DNA of 64,000 nt from Arenicellaceae bacterium (GTDB lineage Bacteria; Pseudomonadota; Gammaproteobacteria; Arenicellales; Arenicellaceae): the NCBI GenBank assembly GCA_029246505.1, contig JAQWNC010000006.1:100337-164336 (forward strand). The letters run 5' to 3'. The first letter of the stretch is position 1. Each line of letters starts with the position of its first letter. This document shows positions 35,389 through 44,745 of this stretch, piece by piece. Made by a program: the position numbers and the translations under genes. The notes beneath the pieces were generated by a model. It did no database searches. It was given only the letters and a program-made list of their open reading frames with translations, and was not told the origin of the DNA.

Positions 35389-37095
35389 TCACTGCGAAGA
35401 AGGATGCATGAAGTAACCACGCGCAGGGTCATAATCGATGCGGGTACCCCAATCAAAAATGAAACCACTTGTACACGGTAATGGCCCATCCCAACAACGA
35501 ATATCCGGATAAGCAACGTTAATAGAAAATCCAGCATCACTTTTATTCGAATAAAAAGACGCTTGCGGTACTTTGGGAGGGGGAGAAAACATTTTGCTAC
35601 TCACCAATACCCCAACAAATAATCCTGCTGTCAAAATTAAAGGTAATTTTTTCACCGCCTGTAAGCGCGAAAAATCGACTTTACAAAGTAGAATGAATAA
35701 AAGCACAAGAAGGATCACCCACATGAACGGTAAAAATAATGCATAACGCAACGCTGGAGCAACCGTCCACCAATAAAAAGTATGCAGCGCTAAAAAACAC
35801 CAAAGTATAATATATCTGTCTAAACGTGGAGTACGTCGGAATAGACCTATTAATAACAATAGTGTGCTACCGCAGGCCCCAATAATAATTCCTAATGTAT
35901 ATGGCGAGCTTTTGTTAACAGACCACCAAGTTAAATACCAATCCGGCATCTGGCCTAAAGCAAGAAATACTCCAGGTGGATCATCTATTGGTACGCGTGC
36001 GTGGTTAAGAATAATTCTTAACTCATATTGAGCAGCTCCCCGAGTAAGAGCTTGTGGCTGGTCTAGCAAAGGACAAGTAAAGTCAGCCGGGTAGAGCCAG
36101 CAACCAGATACTAAATAATTGGTATACAGCCAAAGAGTGCCCAACAACCCGCAAAATAAAAATATAACTAAGCCACTCCTAATAAATTCTTTACGTAAAA
36201 ATTGCGATAGCCACCAAAAAATAAAAAATAAAAACAAAGGGGCAGAACTCACTTTTATTGTGCACGTAAATAAGGCTATTAACCCACCCACAATAAAAAT
36301 CCTGAGCCTCTCATCAATACTTATACCCTCATCACTAGTCGATAAAACTAGTATAAATAGGCAAATATATGCCATAGAAGTGAGAGCAAAAGAGGTAAAA
36401 TCAGGGACCCCTCTATCAAGAAAGATCATTGTCCCACCATCAACTATAAACAGTACGGAAAAAGTTAGTAGGGTACAGAAGCAAATGCGGGAGTCCGATT
36501 TTGAAAAGGTCTCCAGTAGAAATAAAGCAAAAATCGCTAAGACAATATCATTCAGCACATAGAATGCGAAATTCCCTACTCCCGCAGACAAAAATAGTGT
36601 ATGCCAAATATCTGTTAAGGGGTTAAAACCAAAGCGAGTATTCAGTAGCGCTAAGCCAGTAATATTTTCAGTCTGTAAAAAGTGTAGGCCTTTACTAATA
36701 TGATAAAGCCCTGCATCCCAACCCCATTCGCCAGTATTAAAAGGAATCAGTAGTACACAAACCAGCGCTAAATTTTGTATGTCCTTTGAACTTAGCAACT
36801 GGGGTAATTCCTTTTTATGTTTTACCCAGCCAAAAAAGCAGAAAACTCCTAACGAAAATAGCCCAAGCCAAGGTACCAAACTAATATTTAGCGGTCCAAT
36901 CAGCCTACCGATAATGCCAAGACAAGAAATCAGCCAGAGTCCTACAAAAATCAGCACTGTCGGTCCAGGTCGAAAGCGTTTCACCGTATCGTTAACAGAA
37001 CTCAATAAATACCAGCATGCAGAGCCTGTGAACAACACAAGACTCAGTGCGGAAAATTCAATCAGTAGATGTTGGACGTAGCTTTCGAGCATCAT
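35389..37095 (-). CDS. Large GT-C-like integral membrane protein (LIC_10190-like)
   Basis: 568 residues, about 13 membrane segments. The first luminal loop carries GEWGWDAGLYHISKGLHFLQ with acidic residues, as in GT-C fold glycosyltransferases and the LIC_10190 family, followed by NTRFGFNPLTDIWHTLFLSA. A long hydrophilic C-terminal stretch rich in prolines and aromatic residues ends the protein. Two ATGs are adjacent at 37095 and 37092. It is isolated from any polysaccharide cluster. A lipid-linked-sugar transferase role is inferred from fold only. Confidence 0.7.
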   Translation of the reverse strand: MMLESYVQHLLIEFSALSLVLFTGSACWYLLSSVNDTVKRFRPGPTVLIFVGLWLISCLGIIGRLIGPLNISLVPWLGLFSLGVFCFFGWVKHKKELPQLLSSKDIQNLALVCVLLIPFNTGEWGWDAGLYHISKGLHFLQTENITGLALLNTRFGFNPLTDIWHTLFLSAGVGNFAFYVLNDIVLAIFALFLLETFSKSDSRICFCTLLTFSVLFIVDGGTMIFLDRGVPDFTSFALTSMAYICLFILVLSTSDEGISIDERLRIFIVGGLIALFTCTIKVSSAPLFLFFIFWWLSQFLRKEFIRSGLVIFLFCGLLGTLWLYTNYLVSGCWLYPADFTCPLLDQPQALTRGAAQYELRIILNHARVPIDDPPGVFLALGQMPDWYLTWWSVNKSSPYTLGIIIGACGSTLLLLIGLFRRTPRLDRYIILWCFLALHTFYWWTVAPALRYALFLPFMWVILLVLLFILLCKVDFSRLQAVKKLPLILTAGLFVGVLVSSKMFSPPPKVPQASFYSNKSDAGFSINVAYPDIRCWDGPLPCTSGFIFDWGTRIDYDPARGYFMHPSSQ

Positions 37096-37356
37096 TATAG
37101 GTGCACATATGCCTACCCTCTTCAGAACTTATTCGTCGTAGGGGTTAGCGGCGTAAGTATTTAGTAGAATCTGAATTCTATCCCAGTGCTGCGTCGCCTA
37201 ACAGAAACAAATGCTTACCAAGACCTGGACGCGATAAATTCAACTGACAAACTAATGCTAAGCTTATTTGTAGGCATCCAGGCGTAAGTTTTGCTAGCAA
37301 CTATTTTAATCACGAAACACCCTATCTGGATCAAGAGATAGTTTTGACTAAAAATA

Positions 37357-38451
37357 TTATTTGCCTACTAAGTTAGCAATAAAATTCGCCAGCGCTAACG
37401 ATGCAGTGAGACCGGGTGACTCAATACCATATAAAGCGTAGACGCCCTGACAACCGGTTTGTTCTGGATTGTGAACAATAAAGTCGCCAGCCTCGTCCCC
37501 TTTGGCAACAACCTTTGGACGAATCCCGGTATACCCTTCACACAGATATTCCTCTTGCAAAGCTGGAAAATAATTTTTAATGGAGGCAGTAAAACTATCA
37601 ATTGCATTACCCTCAAACGAATAATCGACCTGCTCAATCCATTCCACGTCAGGGCCAAATCTTAGTTCGCCACCCATATCCATAGTGATGTGAACGCCTA
37701 AGCTAGCATTCGTCGCCAATGGGTACACAAGATGAGCAAATGTTGATTTACCTGTATACCGATAATATCGGCCTCTTGCATACCGAATGATAGGTGTACT
37801 TTCAGCAGCGACTCCCAATCTTAGCGAAACATCGCCAGCAGACAAACCAGCGGCATTGATCACAGTGTTTGCAATAAACTTGTAGCCGTCACTAGTTTGC
37901 AATTCGGTTCCAACATGCGTGCTACACCCACTCACCACTTCTGTTCTATAGACTACCTGGCCAGCATATTTTTCTAAATCATTAATCAAAGACAGCATAT
38001 AGCGATGACTATCAAGAATACCGGTATGTGGAGACCATAAGGCTGCCACCCCTCTAACATCTGGCTCTCTCACTGACAGCTCGTCTGCACCAATAATATC
38101 TAAGCCCTCAACGCCGTTTTTTTGTCCTTGAGCTAAGTATGTCCGTAGCCTATCTTCCTGCGCCGGTTCAGTGGCAATAATCAGTTTACCCATACGACGA
38201 AAAGGAACCGATTTGATTTGACAATACTCATACAATGCAGCTGCGCCTTGCACGCAGCTTAGCGCTTTTAGGGAACCCGCTGGATAATATATACCAGAAT
38301 GTATTACCTCTGAGTTTCGACTACTGGTTTCGGTGCCAAAGGAGGCAGCTTTTTCTACAACCAAAACATCTCGGCCATACATAGCTAATAACCGTGCGAT
38401 TGCTAGTCCAACAACACCAGCACCAATAACCACCACATCCTGTTTATCCAT
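37357..38451 (-). CDS. FAD-dependent oxidoreductase, L-2-hydroxyglutarate oxidase-like
   Basis: 364 residues from ATG 38451; an earlier in-frame start at 38493 lies inside the preceding gene and adds non-conserved residues. DAO-type FAD site VVVIGAGVVGLAIARLLA with E in VLVVEKA, then ETSSRNSEVIHSGIYYPAGS, a motif characteristic of the LhgO/YgaF group, and the late GYTGIRPKVVAKG and YGIESPGLTASLALA. It probably oxidises a 2-hydroxyacid to the 2-oxoacid with electrons passing to the quinone pool. It overlaps the EamA gene by 8 bp, ending a GNAT-EamA-oxidoreductase operon. Confidence 0.88.
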   Translation of the reverse strand: MDKQDVVVIGAGVVGLAIARLLAMYGRDVLVVEKAASFGTETSSRNSEVIHSGIYYPAGSLKALSCVQGAAALYEYCQIKSVPFRRMGKLIIATEPAQEDRLRTYLAQGQKNGVEGLDIIGADELSVREPDVRGVAALWSPHTGILDSHRYMLSLINDLEKYAGQVVYRTEVVSGCSTHVGTELQTSDGYKFIANTVINAAGLSAGDVSLRLGVAAESTPIIRYARGRYYRYTGKSTFAHLVYPLATNASLGVHITMDMGGELRFGPDVEWIEQVDYSFEGNAIDSFTASIKNYFPALQEEYLCEGYTGIRPKVVAKGDEAGDFIVHNPEQTGCQGVYALYGIESPGLTASLALANFIANLVGK

Positions 38452-39379
38452 TAGCCTTAGGCTGCGAGCTTCTAGATATATGAAAGATTGCAAAATAAAA
38501 CCCGGCCACGATTAAGATTTCACCAACAATATGATGCCAGGCCAAAGTCTCTCCCAATAGCACCACTCCAATGACAGCTGCAAAGATAGGCGCCAAATAT
38601 AAAAACATTGAAGTTAGATTAGGGCCTAGTACATTTACACCATGGTTCCAAAGATAGATCGAAACAACCGAAGGAAAAATGCCGACATAGGCAAGTGCCA
38701 GTGTGATTTTAGGTGTTATTTGGAAACCACCATTTAGAAAAAAATCAACCAAATATAAAGGTATCATGATTAACGCCGCCATAATAATTTGCACCAATAG
38801 AGACGTTCCTAATGGCAAACGACAGCTCGAGCGTTTATGCAATACAGAATAAATCGACCAGGAAAAAACCGCCACAAACATCCATAAATCGCCAGGATTT
38901 AAGTCCATATTTAAAATACGTAAAGGCTCACCCACAGTAATTACGATAATAAACCCCGCAAAAGCAAGCCCAAGGCCAAGCCATTCCATCCGTTTCGGAA
39001 TAATCCCCAACCAAACCACAGACAGACTAAAAATCAAAATAGGTGTCATTGCATTTACAAGATTCAGATTCACCACCGTAGTGGTATGTGCCGCTAAATA
39101 AGCTAAACAATTAAATACGACAAATCCTAAAAAGGCTTGGCGCGCTAAAAACCACTTATATTGCGATATTATCACTTTGTGTTTTAGCAACCCTCGCCAA
39201 CCTACGAGAACACACCAGCTCATAGCTATCACCAAGCGCCAAAAGGTCAATGCGATTGGCGAAATTTCTATATACATAGATCTACCAACATAATGATTTA
39301 GCACCCAAAACAGAACGCAAACTATTAGGCCCACAATCGCCAAGTAATAATCTGCTTGGCCCTTGGAACTCAACTCCAT
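38444..39379 (-). CDS. EamA family drug/metabolite transporter
   Basis: 311 residues with ten membrane segments in two EamA repeats. The first repeat has ISPIALTFWRLVIAMSWCVL and NLNLVNAMTPILIFSLSVVW; the second has PSVVSIYLWNHGVNVLGPNL and LYLAPIFAAVIGVVLLGETL. Typically these export or import metabolites such as amino acids. The start overlaps the upstream acetyltransferase by 10 bp and its end overlaps the oxidoreductase by 8 bp, so all three are translationally linked. Confidence 0.9.
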   Translation of the reverse strand: MELSSKGQADYYLAIVGLIVCVLFWVLNHYVGRSMYIEISPIALTFWRLVIAMSWCVLVGWRGLLKHKVIISQYKWFLARQAFLGFVVFNCLAYLAAHTTTVVNLNLVNAMTPILIFSLSVVWLGIIPKRMEWLGLGLAFAGFIIVITVGEPLRILNMDLNPGDLWMFVAVFSWSIYSVLHKRSSCRLPLGTSLLVQIIMAALIMIPLYLVDFFLNGGFQITPKITLALAYVGIFPSVVSIYLWNHGVNVLGPNLTSMFLYLAPIFAAVIGVVLLGETLAWHHIVGEILIVAGFYFAIFHISRSSQPKANG

Positions 39380-39837
39380 AAGCGCACCATATCCTGATGC
39401 TGGATACCTGCATCATCGTATGGCGTACCGCGAGATACAAAACCCTCCGCACCATAAAATTCAACCACACTAGTCTGCGCGGATAGTTGGACATCGTAAC
39501 GAGGGTAATACTCCGTGCAAAAATCAATACAACGTTTGAGTGTCTGTTTACCCAATTGCTTCCCTCTAGCGGATGGTTCCACTATTACCCTACCAATTGA
39601 TGGTTCGGGGTGTTTTGTACCTGGCGGCAGAACACGTGCGTACGCAATTAGACGATGCTCCTGATCGCGAGAAAATAAATGGTGAGCGATCAAATCGTAC
39701 TTATCTGCTTCTTGATAGGCGCAGATTTGTTCTACTACGAACACCGACTCTCTAAGCGCAATCATCTCATGCACCTCGGCACCGCCCAAGCTGTTAAACG
39801 ATTGCCATCGCCATACAATCTTTGTTCTCTTCACCAT
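39370..39837 (-). CDS. elaA: GNAT family N-acetyltransferase, ElaA-like
   Basis: 155 residues from ATG 39837, matching the ElaA size (about 150); the frame extends upstream but the extra residues are not family-like and run into the preceding gene. ElaA hallmarks: ALRESVFVVEQICAYQEAD, IAYARVLPPG, IGRVIVEPSARGKQLGKQ (acetyl-CoA site) and VEFYGAEGFVSRGTPYDDAG followed by IQHQDM. Acceptor substrate unknown. First gene of the overlapping operon with EamA and the FAD oxidoreductase. Confidence 0.9.
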   Translation of the reverse strand: MVKRTKIVWRWQSFNSLGGAEVHEMIALRESVFVVEQICAYQEADKYDLIAHHLFSRDQEHRLIAYARVLPPGTKHPEPSIGRVIVEPSARGKQLGKQTLKRCIDFCTEYYPRYDVQLSAQTSVVEFYGAEGFVSRGTPYDDAGIQHQDMVRLWS

Positions 39838-39877
39838 TATATGAAACTTACACATAACACGAATACCATATGCAAGT

Positions 39878-40948
39878 TTACTCCGTAGAATCTTCCCCAA
39901 GCTTGCAAATAAACTCAAGTATCTGCGTATCTAGCACCCAACCAAAGCTTCCTCCAAATGAAACCGGTGATAGAAACACCTCTGGATCATCAAACGTAGC
40001 CGTCCAGTCCAATCTGGACTGATCCGATCTCAGGGTATACCTTTCAGTAATCGTCATTTCTTTCGTCATCGGTGTACCACCATCGTCGAAATAAGGGTAG
40101 TCGATATTAGTGGTTTTAATGAGCAGACTACCATCCTCCCAACGGCCCAATGAATAGCCATACTTGCTAGTTGGACCGGTTTGTTTGCTGCCTTCCGTCA
40201 TATAGACAATACGCTCAGCACCCCACTCCTCATACCGCACTATAATCTGATCACCCTGATCAACAAATTGAACGGGATAGGGATTATCCAACATGCTTGG
40301 CATACCTGGTGCAATACACTTTACAGCAAGATCATCCACTATTTCATCATAGTTCTGTGCTGCCTGTTTTGCACTCTCGGTCAAGGATAGATCAAGCGGG
40401 TGTATCGCCGTTGCGGGAAAATCTATTGGAGTCCAAACCCGAAATATATTTGGTGCATTAACGGGTACAACCTCATTTCCACCCGAACTCAAAACTGTGC
40501 CAGCATTAGTGCTATCTATGACCTTCATCTGCATTAACTTGGCGATTGGCGCAAACAAGAAGTAGCGTTGATCTTTATGATCTACTGCTATTGCAATCAT
40601 TTCTTTACGGCCAAACCGTGACACCGGACCAGTTAACGTAATATGGTCACCTTGTTGAAATAAATCTGCGGTTACCCCATCTCGGCTGATGGCGTTTAAC
40701 GCACCAGCTTCTCCATGCCAGGTATCCAATTCCCCTAATTCATTCTCAACGGTAAATTCCAAAGTTGTATGGGGGTTACGAAAATTCACCGAAACCAAAG
40801 TACCAGTCACCTCTTGAATATTGCTCATGTCGTAATGAACAGCAATAGAATGGTGGGCAGCTACTGGAACAATAAAAAAAACCACTTGGGCCAAAATAAT
40901 AGCCGCTAATACGTAACACCTATGTGCTAATCGATTCATATCACTCAT
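39878..40948 (-). CDS. Exported DUF6152 family protein
   Basis: 356 residues from ATG 40948 (ATGs at 40978 and 40939 are alternatives). Signal peptide YVLAAIILAQVVFFIVPVAA, then the mature start HHSIAVHYDMSNIQEVTGTL typical of DUF6152, a small OB-like beta-domain (NFRNPHTTLEF, GDHITLTGPVSRFG). The C-terminal 200 residues include DDLAVKCIAPGMPSMLDNPY and IVRYEEWGAERIVYM, a second domain often fused in this family. Periplasmic; function unknown. 40 bp upstream of the elaA start on the same strand. Confidence 0.8.
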   Translation of the reverse strand: MSDMNRLAHRCYVLAAIILAQVVFFIVPVAAHHSIAVHYDMSNIQEVTGTLVSVNFRNPHTTLEFTVENELGELDTWHGEAGALNAISRDGVTADLFQQGDHITLTGPVSRFGRKEMIAIAVDHKDQRYFLFAPIAKLMQMKVIDSTNAGTVLSSGGNEVVPVNAPNIFRVWTPIDFPATAIHPLDLSLTESAKQAAQNYDEIVDDLAVKCIAPGMPSMLDNPYPVQFVDQGDQIIVRYEEWGAERIVYMTEGSKQTGPTSKYGYSLGRWEDGSLLIKTTNIDYPYFDDGGTPMTKEMTITERYTLRSDQSRLDWTATFDDPEVFLSPVSFGGSFGWVLDTQILEFICKLGEDSTE

Positions 40949-41125
40949 CTGTTGGCAGCTAAACTGAACAGCAAACATATTAACAGATCAAAGAGCTCTG
41001 CCATCTCAAATTGCTAACCAGTTCAGCTAATACAGTTGAAAAATAATGCGCCACTAAATACAGTGGCGCAAATACCAGCAATCGGGAGCTTAAATGTTAT
41101 CTGATTTTAGACTTGACCTAGAATA

Positions 41126-42355
41126 TTATCGCCCTTCTTCAATAACGATTCGTAAGATCTTGTCATCACCTGGACGGGAGTCAAGCCGCCCATCACGATT
41201 GGTCGTTCCCAGATATAAAGCACCATCCGGCCCAACCGCTAATGCCCGCAATCGGCCGTAAGTAGACTCTGGAAGAACCCCATCTCGCCAGACCTGAGTA
41301 TTGAACCAGCGCTCAACACCGGTTACACGGTTTGGGCTATCTGGATCATCAAATTGGACTCGTACCAAGGCTTCAGACCATAGCGCACTCAAAAACAAAT
41401 CATGGTTATGAAATACCAGATCTCCGGGAGGTACAGATGGAATCCAAGACAATATAGGATCAACAAAACCCTCTACCGCAGGTGCGCCTACTACAACAGG
41501 CCACCCATAATTCGCTCCCTTCTCGATGATATTCAGTTCGTCATACGCTCCAATTCTAGGCTCCCACTCGACCGTTGGCCCATGATCGGCGCCAAAAAAT
41601 GTTCCGTCACCGGGTCGGAAAGCCATTCCCATAATGTTACGAAAACCGGATGCCCAAATAGGATTTCCAGGCCATGGATTGTCAGCAGGAACTTCTCCTT
41701 CCGGTGTCAGTCGAAGAATACTACCACCCAAATTATTTAAATCCTGGGCTCGTCTTCGATCACGTGCATCTCCGGTAGCGACATACAACATTCCATCCGG
41801 CCCAAAATGGAGACGACCACCATTATGCGTGACAGCACCGGGAATATCGTCGAGGATAATTTGGCGATCAACTCCTCGGCCATCAACCTCACGAAACCGG
41901 ACAACACGATTTGCAGTTCGGTCTTCGCCACTAACGTACGAATACATCACATATACCCATGGCTGTTCAGAAAATTGAGGATGCAAAGCCAAACCAAAAA
42001 GACCATGCTCACGTAGTTCTGCCGTTACATCGCTAATAGTCGCCCAGGGCGTAGGGTCCATCTCGCCACCTGGACTAACGATACGAATTCGACCAGCTTT
42101 TTCATTAACAAATAAGCGTCCGTCAGGCGCGAACTCTAATCCCCAGACAACGTCTAGATCTTGCAAATAGGTCTCGACAGTTACACCTTCAGGATGTAGG
42201 AAATATTTTTCCAACGGAAAATGAGGTAGCTCACCGAGAAGTGGACGGTCATCTCCATCTTTAGGTAAATCTTGTTGTGCAAGCAATACTGATGGGGTTA
42301 GTGTCATCAGTACTAAAAAAGCAATAAGTCTATTTGTACGCATCAATACTCTCAT
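41126..42355 (-). CDS. PQQ-dependent sugar dehydrogenase (soluble GDH-like beta-propeller)
   Basis: 409 residues with an N-terminal signal peptide (LIAFLVLMTLTPSVLLAQ). Six-bladed propeller features of the soluble aldose dehydrogenase family are present: VWGLEFAPDGRLFVNEKAG, HGLFGLALHP, THNGGRLHFGPDGMLYVATG with the catalytic-type histidine, ASGFRNIMGMAFRPGDGTFF, ADHGPTVEW and GANYGWPVV. It would oxidise a sugar or alcohol in the periplasm using PQQ. No PQQ biosynthesis genes are in the window. Monocistronic. Confidence 0.88.
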   Translation of the reverse strand: MRVLMRTNRLIAFLVLMTLTPSVLLAQQDLPKDGDDRPLLGELPHFPLEKYFLHPEGVTVETYLQDLDVVWGLEFAPDGRLFVNEKAGRIRIVSPGGEMDPTPWATISDVTAELREHGLFGLALHPQFSEQPWVYVMYSYVSGEDRTANRVVRFREVDGRGVDRQIILDDIPGAVTHNGGRLHFGPDGMLYVATGDARDRRRAQDLNNLGGSILRLTPEGEVPADNPWPGNPIWASGFRNIMGMAFRPGDGTFFGADHGPTVEWEPRIGAYDELNIIEKGANYGWPVVVGAPAVEGFVDPILSWIPSVPPGDLVFHNHDLFLSALWSEALVRVQFDDPDSPNRVTGVERWFNTQVWRDGVLPESTYGRLRALAVGPDGALYLGTTNRDGRLDSRPGDDKILRIVIEEGR

Positions 42356-42528
42356 CTTTACTACCTCATAGTTATTGAAAAGTTACTAAATTATATTTTA
42401 GAACCAAATTTAACCAACAAAGATACTTCAGGTTAAAACACGTCATTTGCCATGATTTAGTACCCAAAGAGACTCGATAGCCAGATCTAACTACACCATG
42501 AGCTGGGCATCCAGTACCATTAAATCTA

Positions 42529-43320
42529 CTACACAAATCTTAGCGATGCCTCTCCTATCCCCCCAATAGCTAGGCTAAGCTGATCTCCAACAGCAGCAGG
42601 TACTGTTGGCCCCAGTGAACCAGACAGAATTACGTCGCCAGCATTTAAGCCCGCCCCATATTGACTTAAAGCATTCGCCAGCCATACAACCACATTCACA
42701 GGTGAACCTAGCGCAGTGCTACCAGGACCGTTCGCGATACTTGCTACCTCACCATTCCTTGTTAATTCCATACTGCAGTTAACCAAATCAACCCCCTCTA
42801 TCGGAATCAACTTGTCGCTCAGCACGTACAGTCCACACGATGCGTTATCAGCCACGGTATCTTCATACGCATTACGCCAATCAACAATGCGAGAATCAGC
42901 TATTTCGAAACCAGCGGTTACACCCTTGGTAGCACGTATTACATCACCGGCAGTCAGGTTCGGCCCATGTAGATCTTCAGCAAGGACAAAAACAATCTCA
43001 CCTTCTGCTTTTGGTTGAATCAATTGACTACTTATCGGCACGTCACTACCCGAATTAAATGCCATAGCATCAGTCAAAAATCCATAATCTGGCCGGTCAA
43101 CGCGCAGCTGCTTTTGCCCAGCACGACTGGTCAAACCAATTTTCATACCGACAACTGTTTCACCATCTTGTTCTCTTCTTGCCAGAATATGTCTGGATAT
43201 CGCGTAAGAGTTGGCAACCACAATATGCGGTTCACGTTTGCTCAGCGGCTCAATCGTGGTCTGGGTTCGCATCGCATGATAAAGCTCATCGCCTAGTTTC
43301 GTAATTAAAGCTGAATTCAT
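42529..43320 (-). CDS. 2-oxopent-4-enoate hydratase-like protein (FAH superfamily)
   Basis: 263 residues, the normal size for MhpD/DmpE/XylJ hydratases that add water to 2-hydroxypenta-2,4-dienoate in meta-cleavage pathways. Family residues: VVGMKIGLTSRAGQ, QPKAEGEIVFVLAEDL (metal-binding acidic residues), FEIADSRIVDW, ADNASCGLYVL and NGPGSTALGSPVNVVVWLAN. No other meta-cleavage gene is in the window, so the substrate may differ. It is followed upstream, on the same strand, by an aminotransferase 60 bp away. Confidence 0.85.
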   Translation of the reverse strand: MNSALITKLGDELYHAMRTQTTIEPLSKREPHIVVANSYAISRHILARREQDGETVVGMKIGLTSRAGQKQLRVDRPDYGFLTDAMAFNSGSDVPISSQLIQPKAEGEIVFVLAEDLHGPNLTAGDVIRATKGVTAGFEIADSRIVDWRNAYEDTVADNASCGLYVLSDKLIPIEGVDLVNCSMELTRNGEVASIANGPGSTALGSPVNVVVWLANALSQYGAGLNAGDVILSGSLGPTVPAAVGDQLSLAIGGIGEASLRFV

Positions 43321-43386
43321 ACCTTCTCCTAAGGTCTGACCATCAGAAATTTATGAGACATGATGCTAGCGAAAAGAACTCGTTAA

Positions 43387-44583
43387 TTAATTGGCCACTT
43401 GTGCAATTTTTTCTACCACGTAGTCAATATTGCTATCGCTAATGCCAGCCACATTAATTCGTGAAGACTCAAGAATATAAATACCGTATTTATTCCTTAA
43501 CTCAAGCACCTGCTCTACATTGATGCCCAAAAAAGAGAACATCCCCCACTGACTGCCTATAAAGCTAAAATCGGTTGAGGATTGTGCCTGATTCAAGCCA
43601 TTAAATAATCGTTTACGCATACCATTTATACGCCCACGCATATCTGCTAATTCAGTTTCCCAGTCAGCACGCAGTTTAGCATCGTTCAATATGTAGCCAA
43701 CAATCCCAGCGCCATGATAGGGCGCCATTGTGTAGCTGCGGCGTGCCTCTGAAAGAGCATGGCTTTTGGCAGCAGCTGTTGCATTGCTCGTGTTCCCAAT
43801 AAAGATCATTGCTCCGACCCGTTCTCGATATAACCCAAAATTCTTGGAACAACTTGCTGCAACAACGAGCTCGTCGAGCTCTTCCGCCATCTTTCGAACA
43901 CCATAGGCATCTTCTTGAAGGCCTTGTCCAAATCCTTGGTAAGCAAAATCGATAAAAGGCAAAAGGTCATTAGCCTTACAAAGTTCGGCCAATGAATCCC
44001 ACTGAGCTGTGTTTAAATCAGCGCCAGTCGGGTTGTGGCAGCAGGCATGTAACAAAACTACATCACCTCTACTAGCTTGTCCCAATGTAGCCATCATTTC
44101 ATCAAAGAAAATTGTTTTAGTATTCCGGTCATAGTACGGATATTCCGCAATAGTTAAGCCTGCACTACCAACCAAAGGTTGATGATTTGCCCAGGTTGGT
44201 GTACTTATCCAAATCTTACCGCCAGGCTTACACTTGTTGATAACTTCTGATGCGATTCGAACGGCCCCACAGCCACCTGGAGTTTGCACCGTTGCTACGC
44301 GATTATTTACAGTTAATTTTGCCGCGATTGGTCCAAGGACAAGTTCCGACATCCCAGACAAAAACCCTGGATCTCCAGCTTGGGCAATATAGGCCTTGCT
44401 AGTTTGCTCATCAAGCATGATTTCCTGAGCGTGCCGAACAATATCCAACACTGGAGTATTGCCTCTATCATCCTGGTAGACCCCAACCGACAAATTAACT
44501 TTGTCGGAACATTTATCTTTAGCGAATACTTGCGATAAACCTAAAATAGGGTCTGCTGGAAGCAGATCAAGATGATTAAACAT
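43387..44583 (-). CDS. Aromatic/aspartate aminotransferase (AspC/TyrB family)
   Basis: 398 residues from ATG 44583, chosen over ATG 44589 because GGAG lies 7 nt before it and MFNHLDLLPADPILGLSQVF aligns with the usual AspC start. PLP-binding elements of class Ia aminotransferases: LHACCHNPTGADL, FIDFAYQGFGQG, and the Schiff-base lysine in AASCSKNFGLYRERVGA. RINVAGIS near the C-terminus holds the substrate-binding arginine. Transfers amino groups between aspartate or aromatic amino acids and 2-oxoglutarate. Which substrate is preferred is not clear. Confidence 0.9.
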   Translation of the reverse strand: MFNHLDLLPADPILGLSQVFAKDKCSDKVNLSVGVYQDDRGNTPVLDIVRHAQEIMLDEQTSKAYIAQAGDPGFLSGMSELVLGPIAAKLTVNNRVATVQTPGGCGAVRIASEVINKCKPGGKIWISTPTWANHQPLVGSAGLTIAEYPYYDRNTKTIFFDEMMATLGQASRGDVVLLHACCHNPTGADLNTAQWDSLAELCKANDLLPFIDFAYQGFGQGLQEDAYGVRKMAEELDELVVAASCSKNFGLYRERVGAMIFIGNTSNATAAAKSHALSEARRSYTMAPYHGAGIVGYILNDAKLRADWETELADMRGRINGMRKRLFNGLNQAQSSTDFSFIGSQWGMFSFLGINVEQVLELRNKYGIYILESSRINVAGISDSNIDYVVEKIAQVAN

Positions 44584-44745
44584 ACTCATTCTCCATTCGG
44601 GCTTTTGATTAATCGCCCTAAACTCACACTTTTAAATAATATCAGGTGATTCCTCGTGAAAACTCAGAGCCCCCTAAAACGCCGCTATGATAACGCTATC
44701 CGAGAGTTGGCACTATAACTTTACTGAAAAAACTAGCCTATTTCG

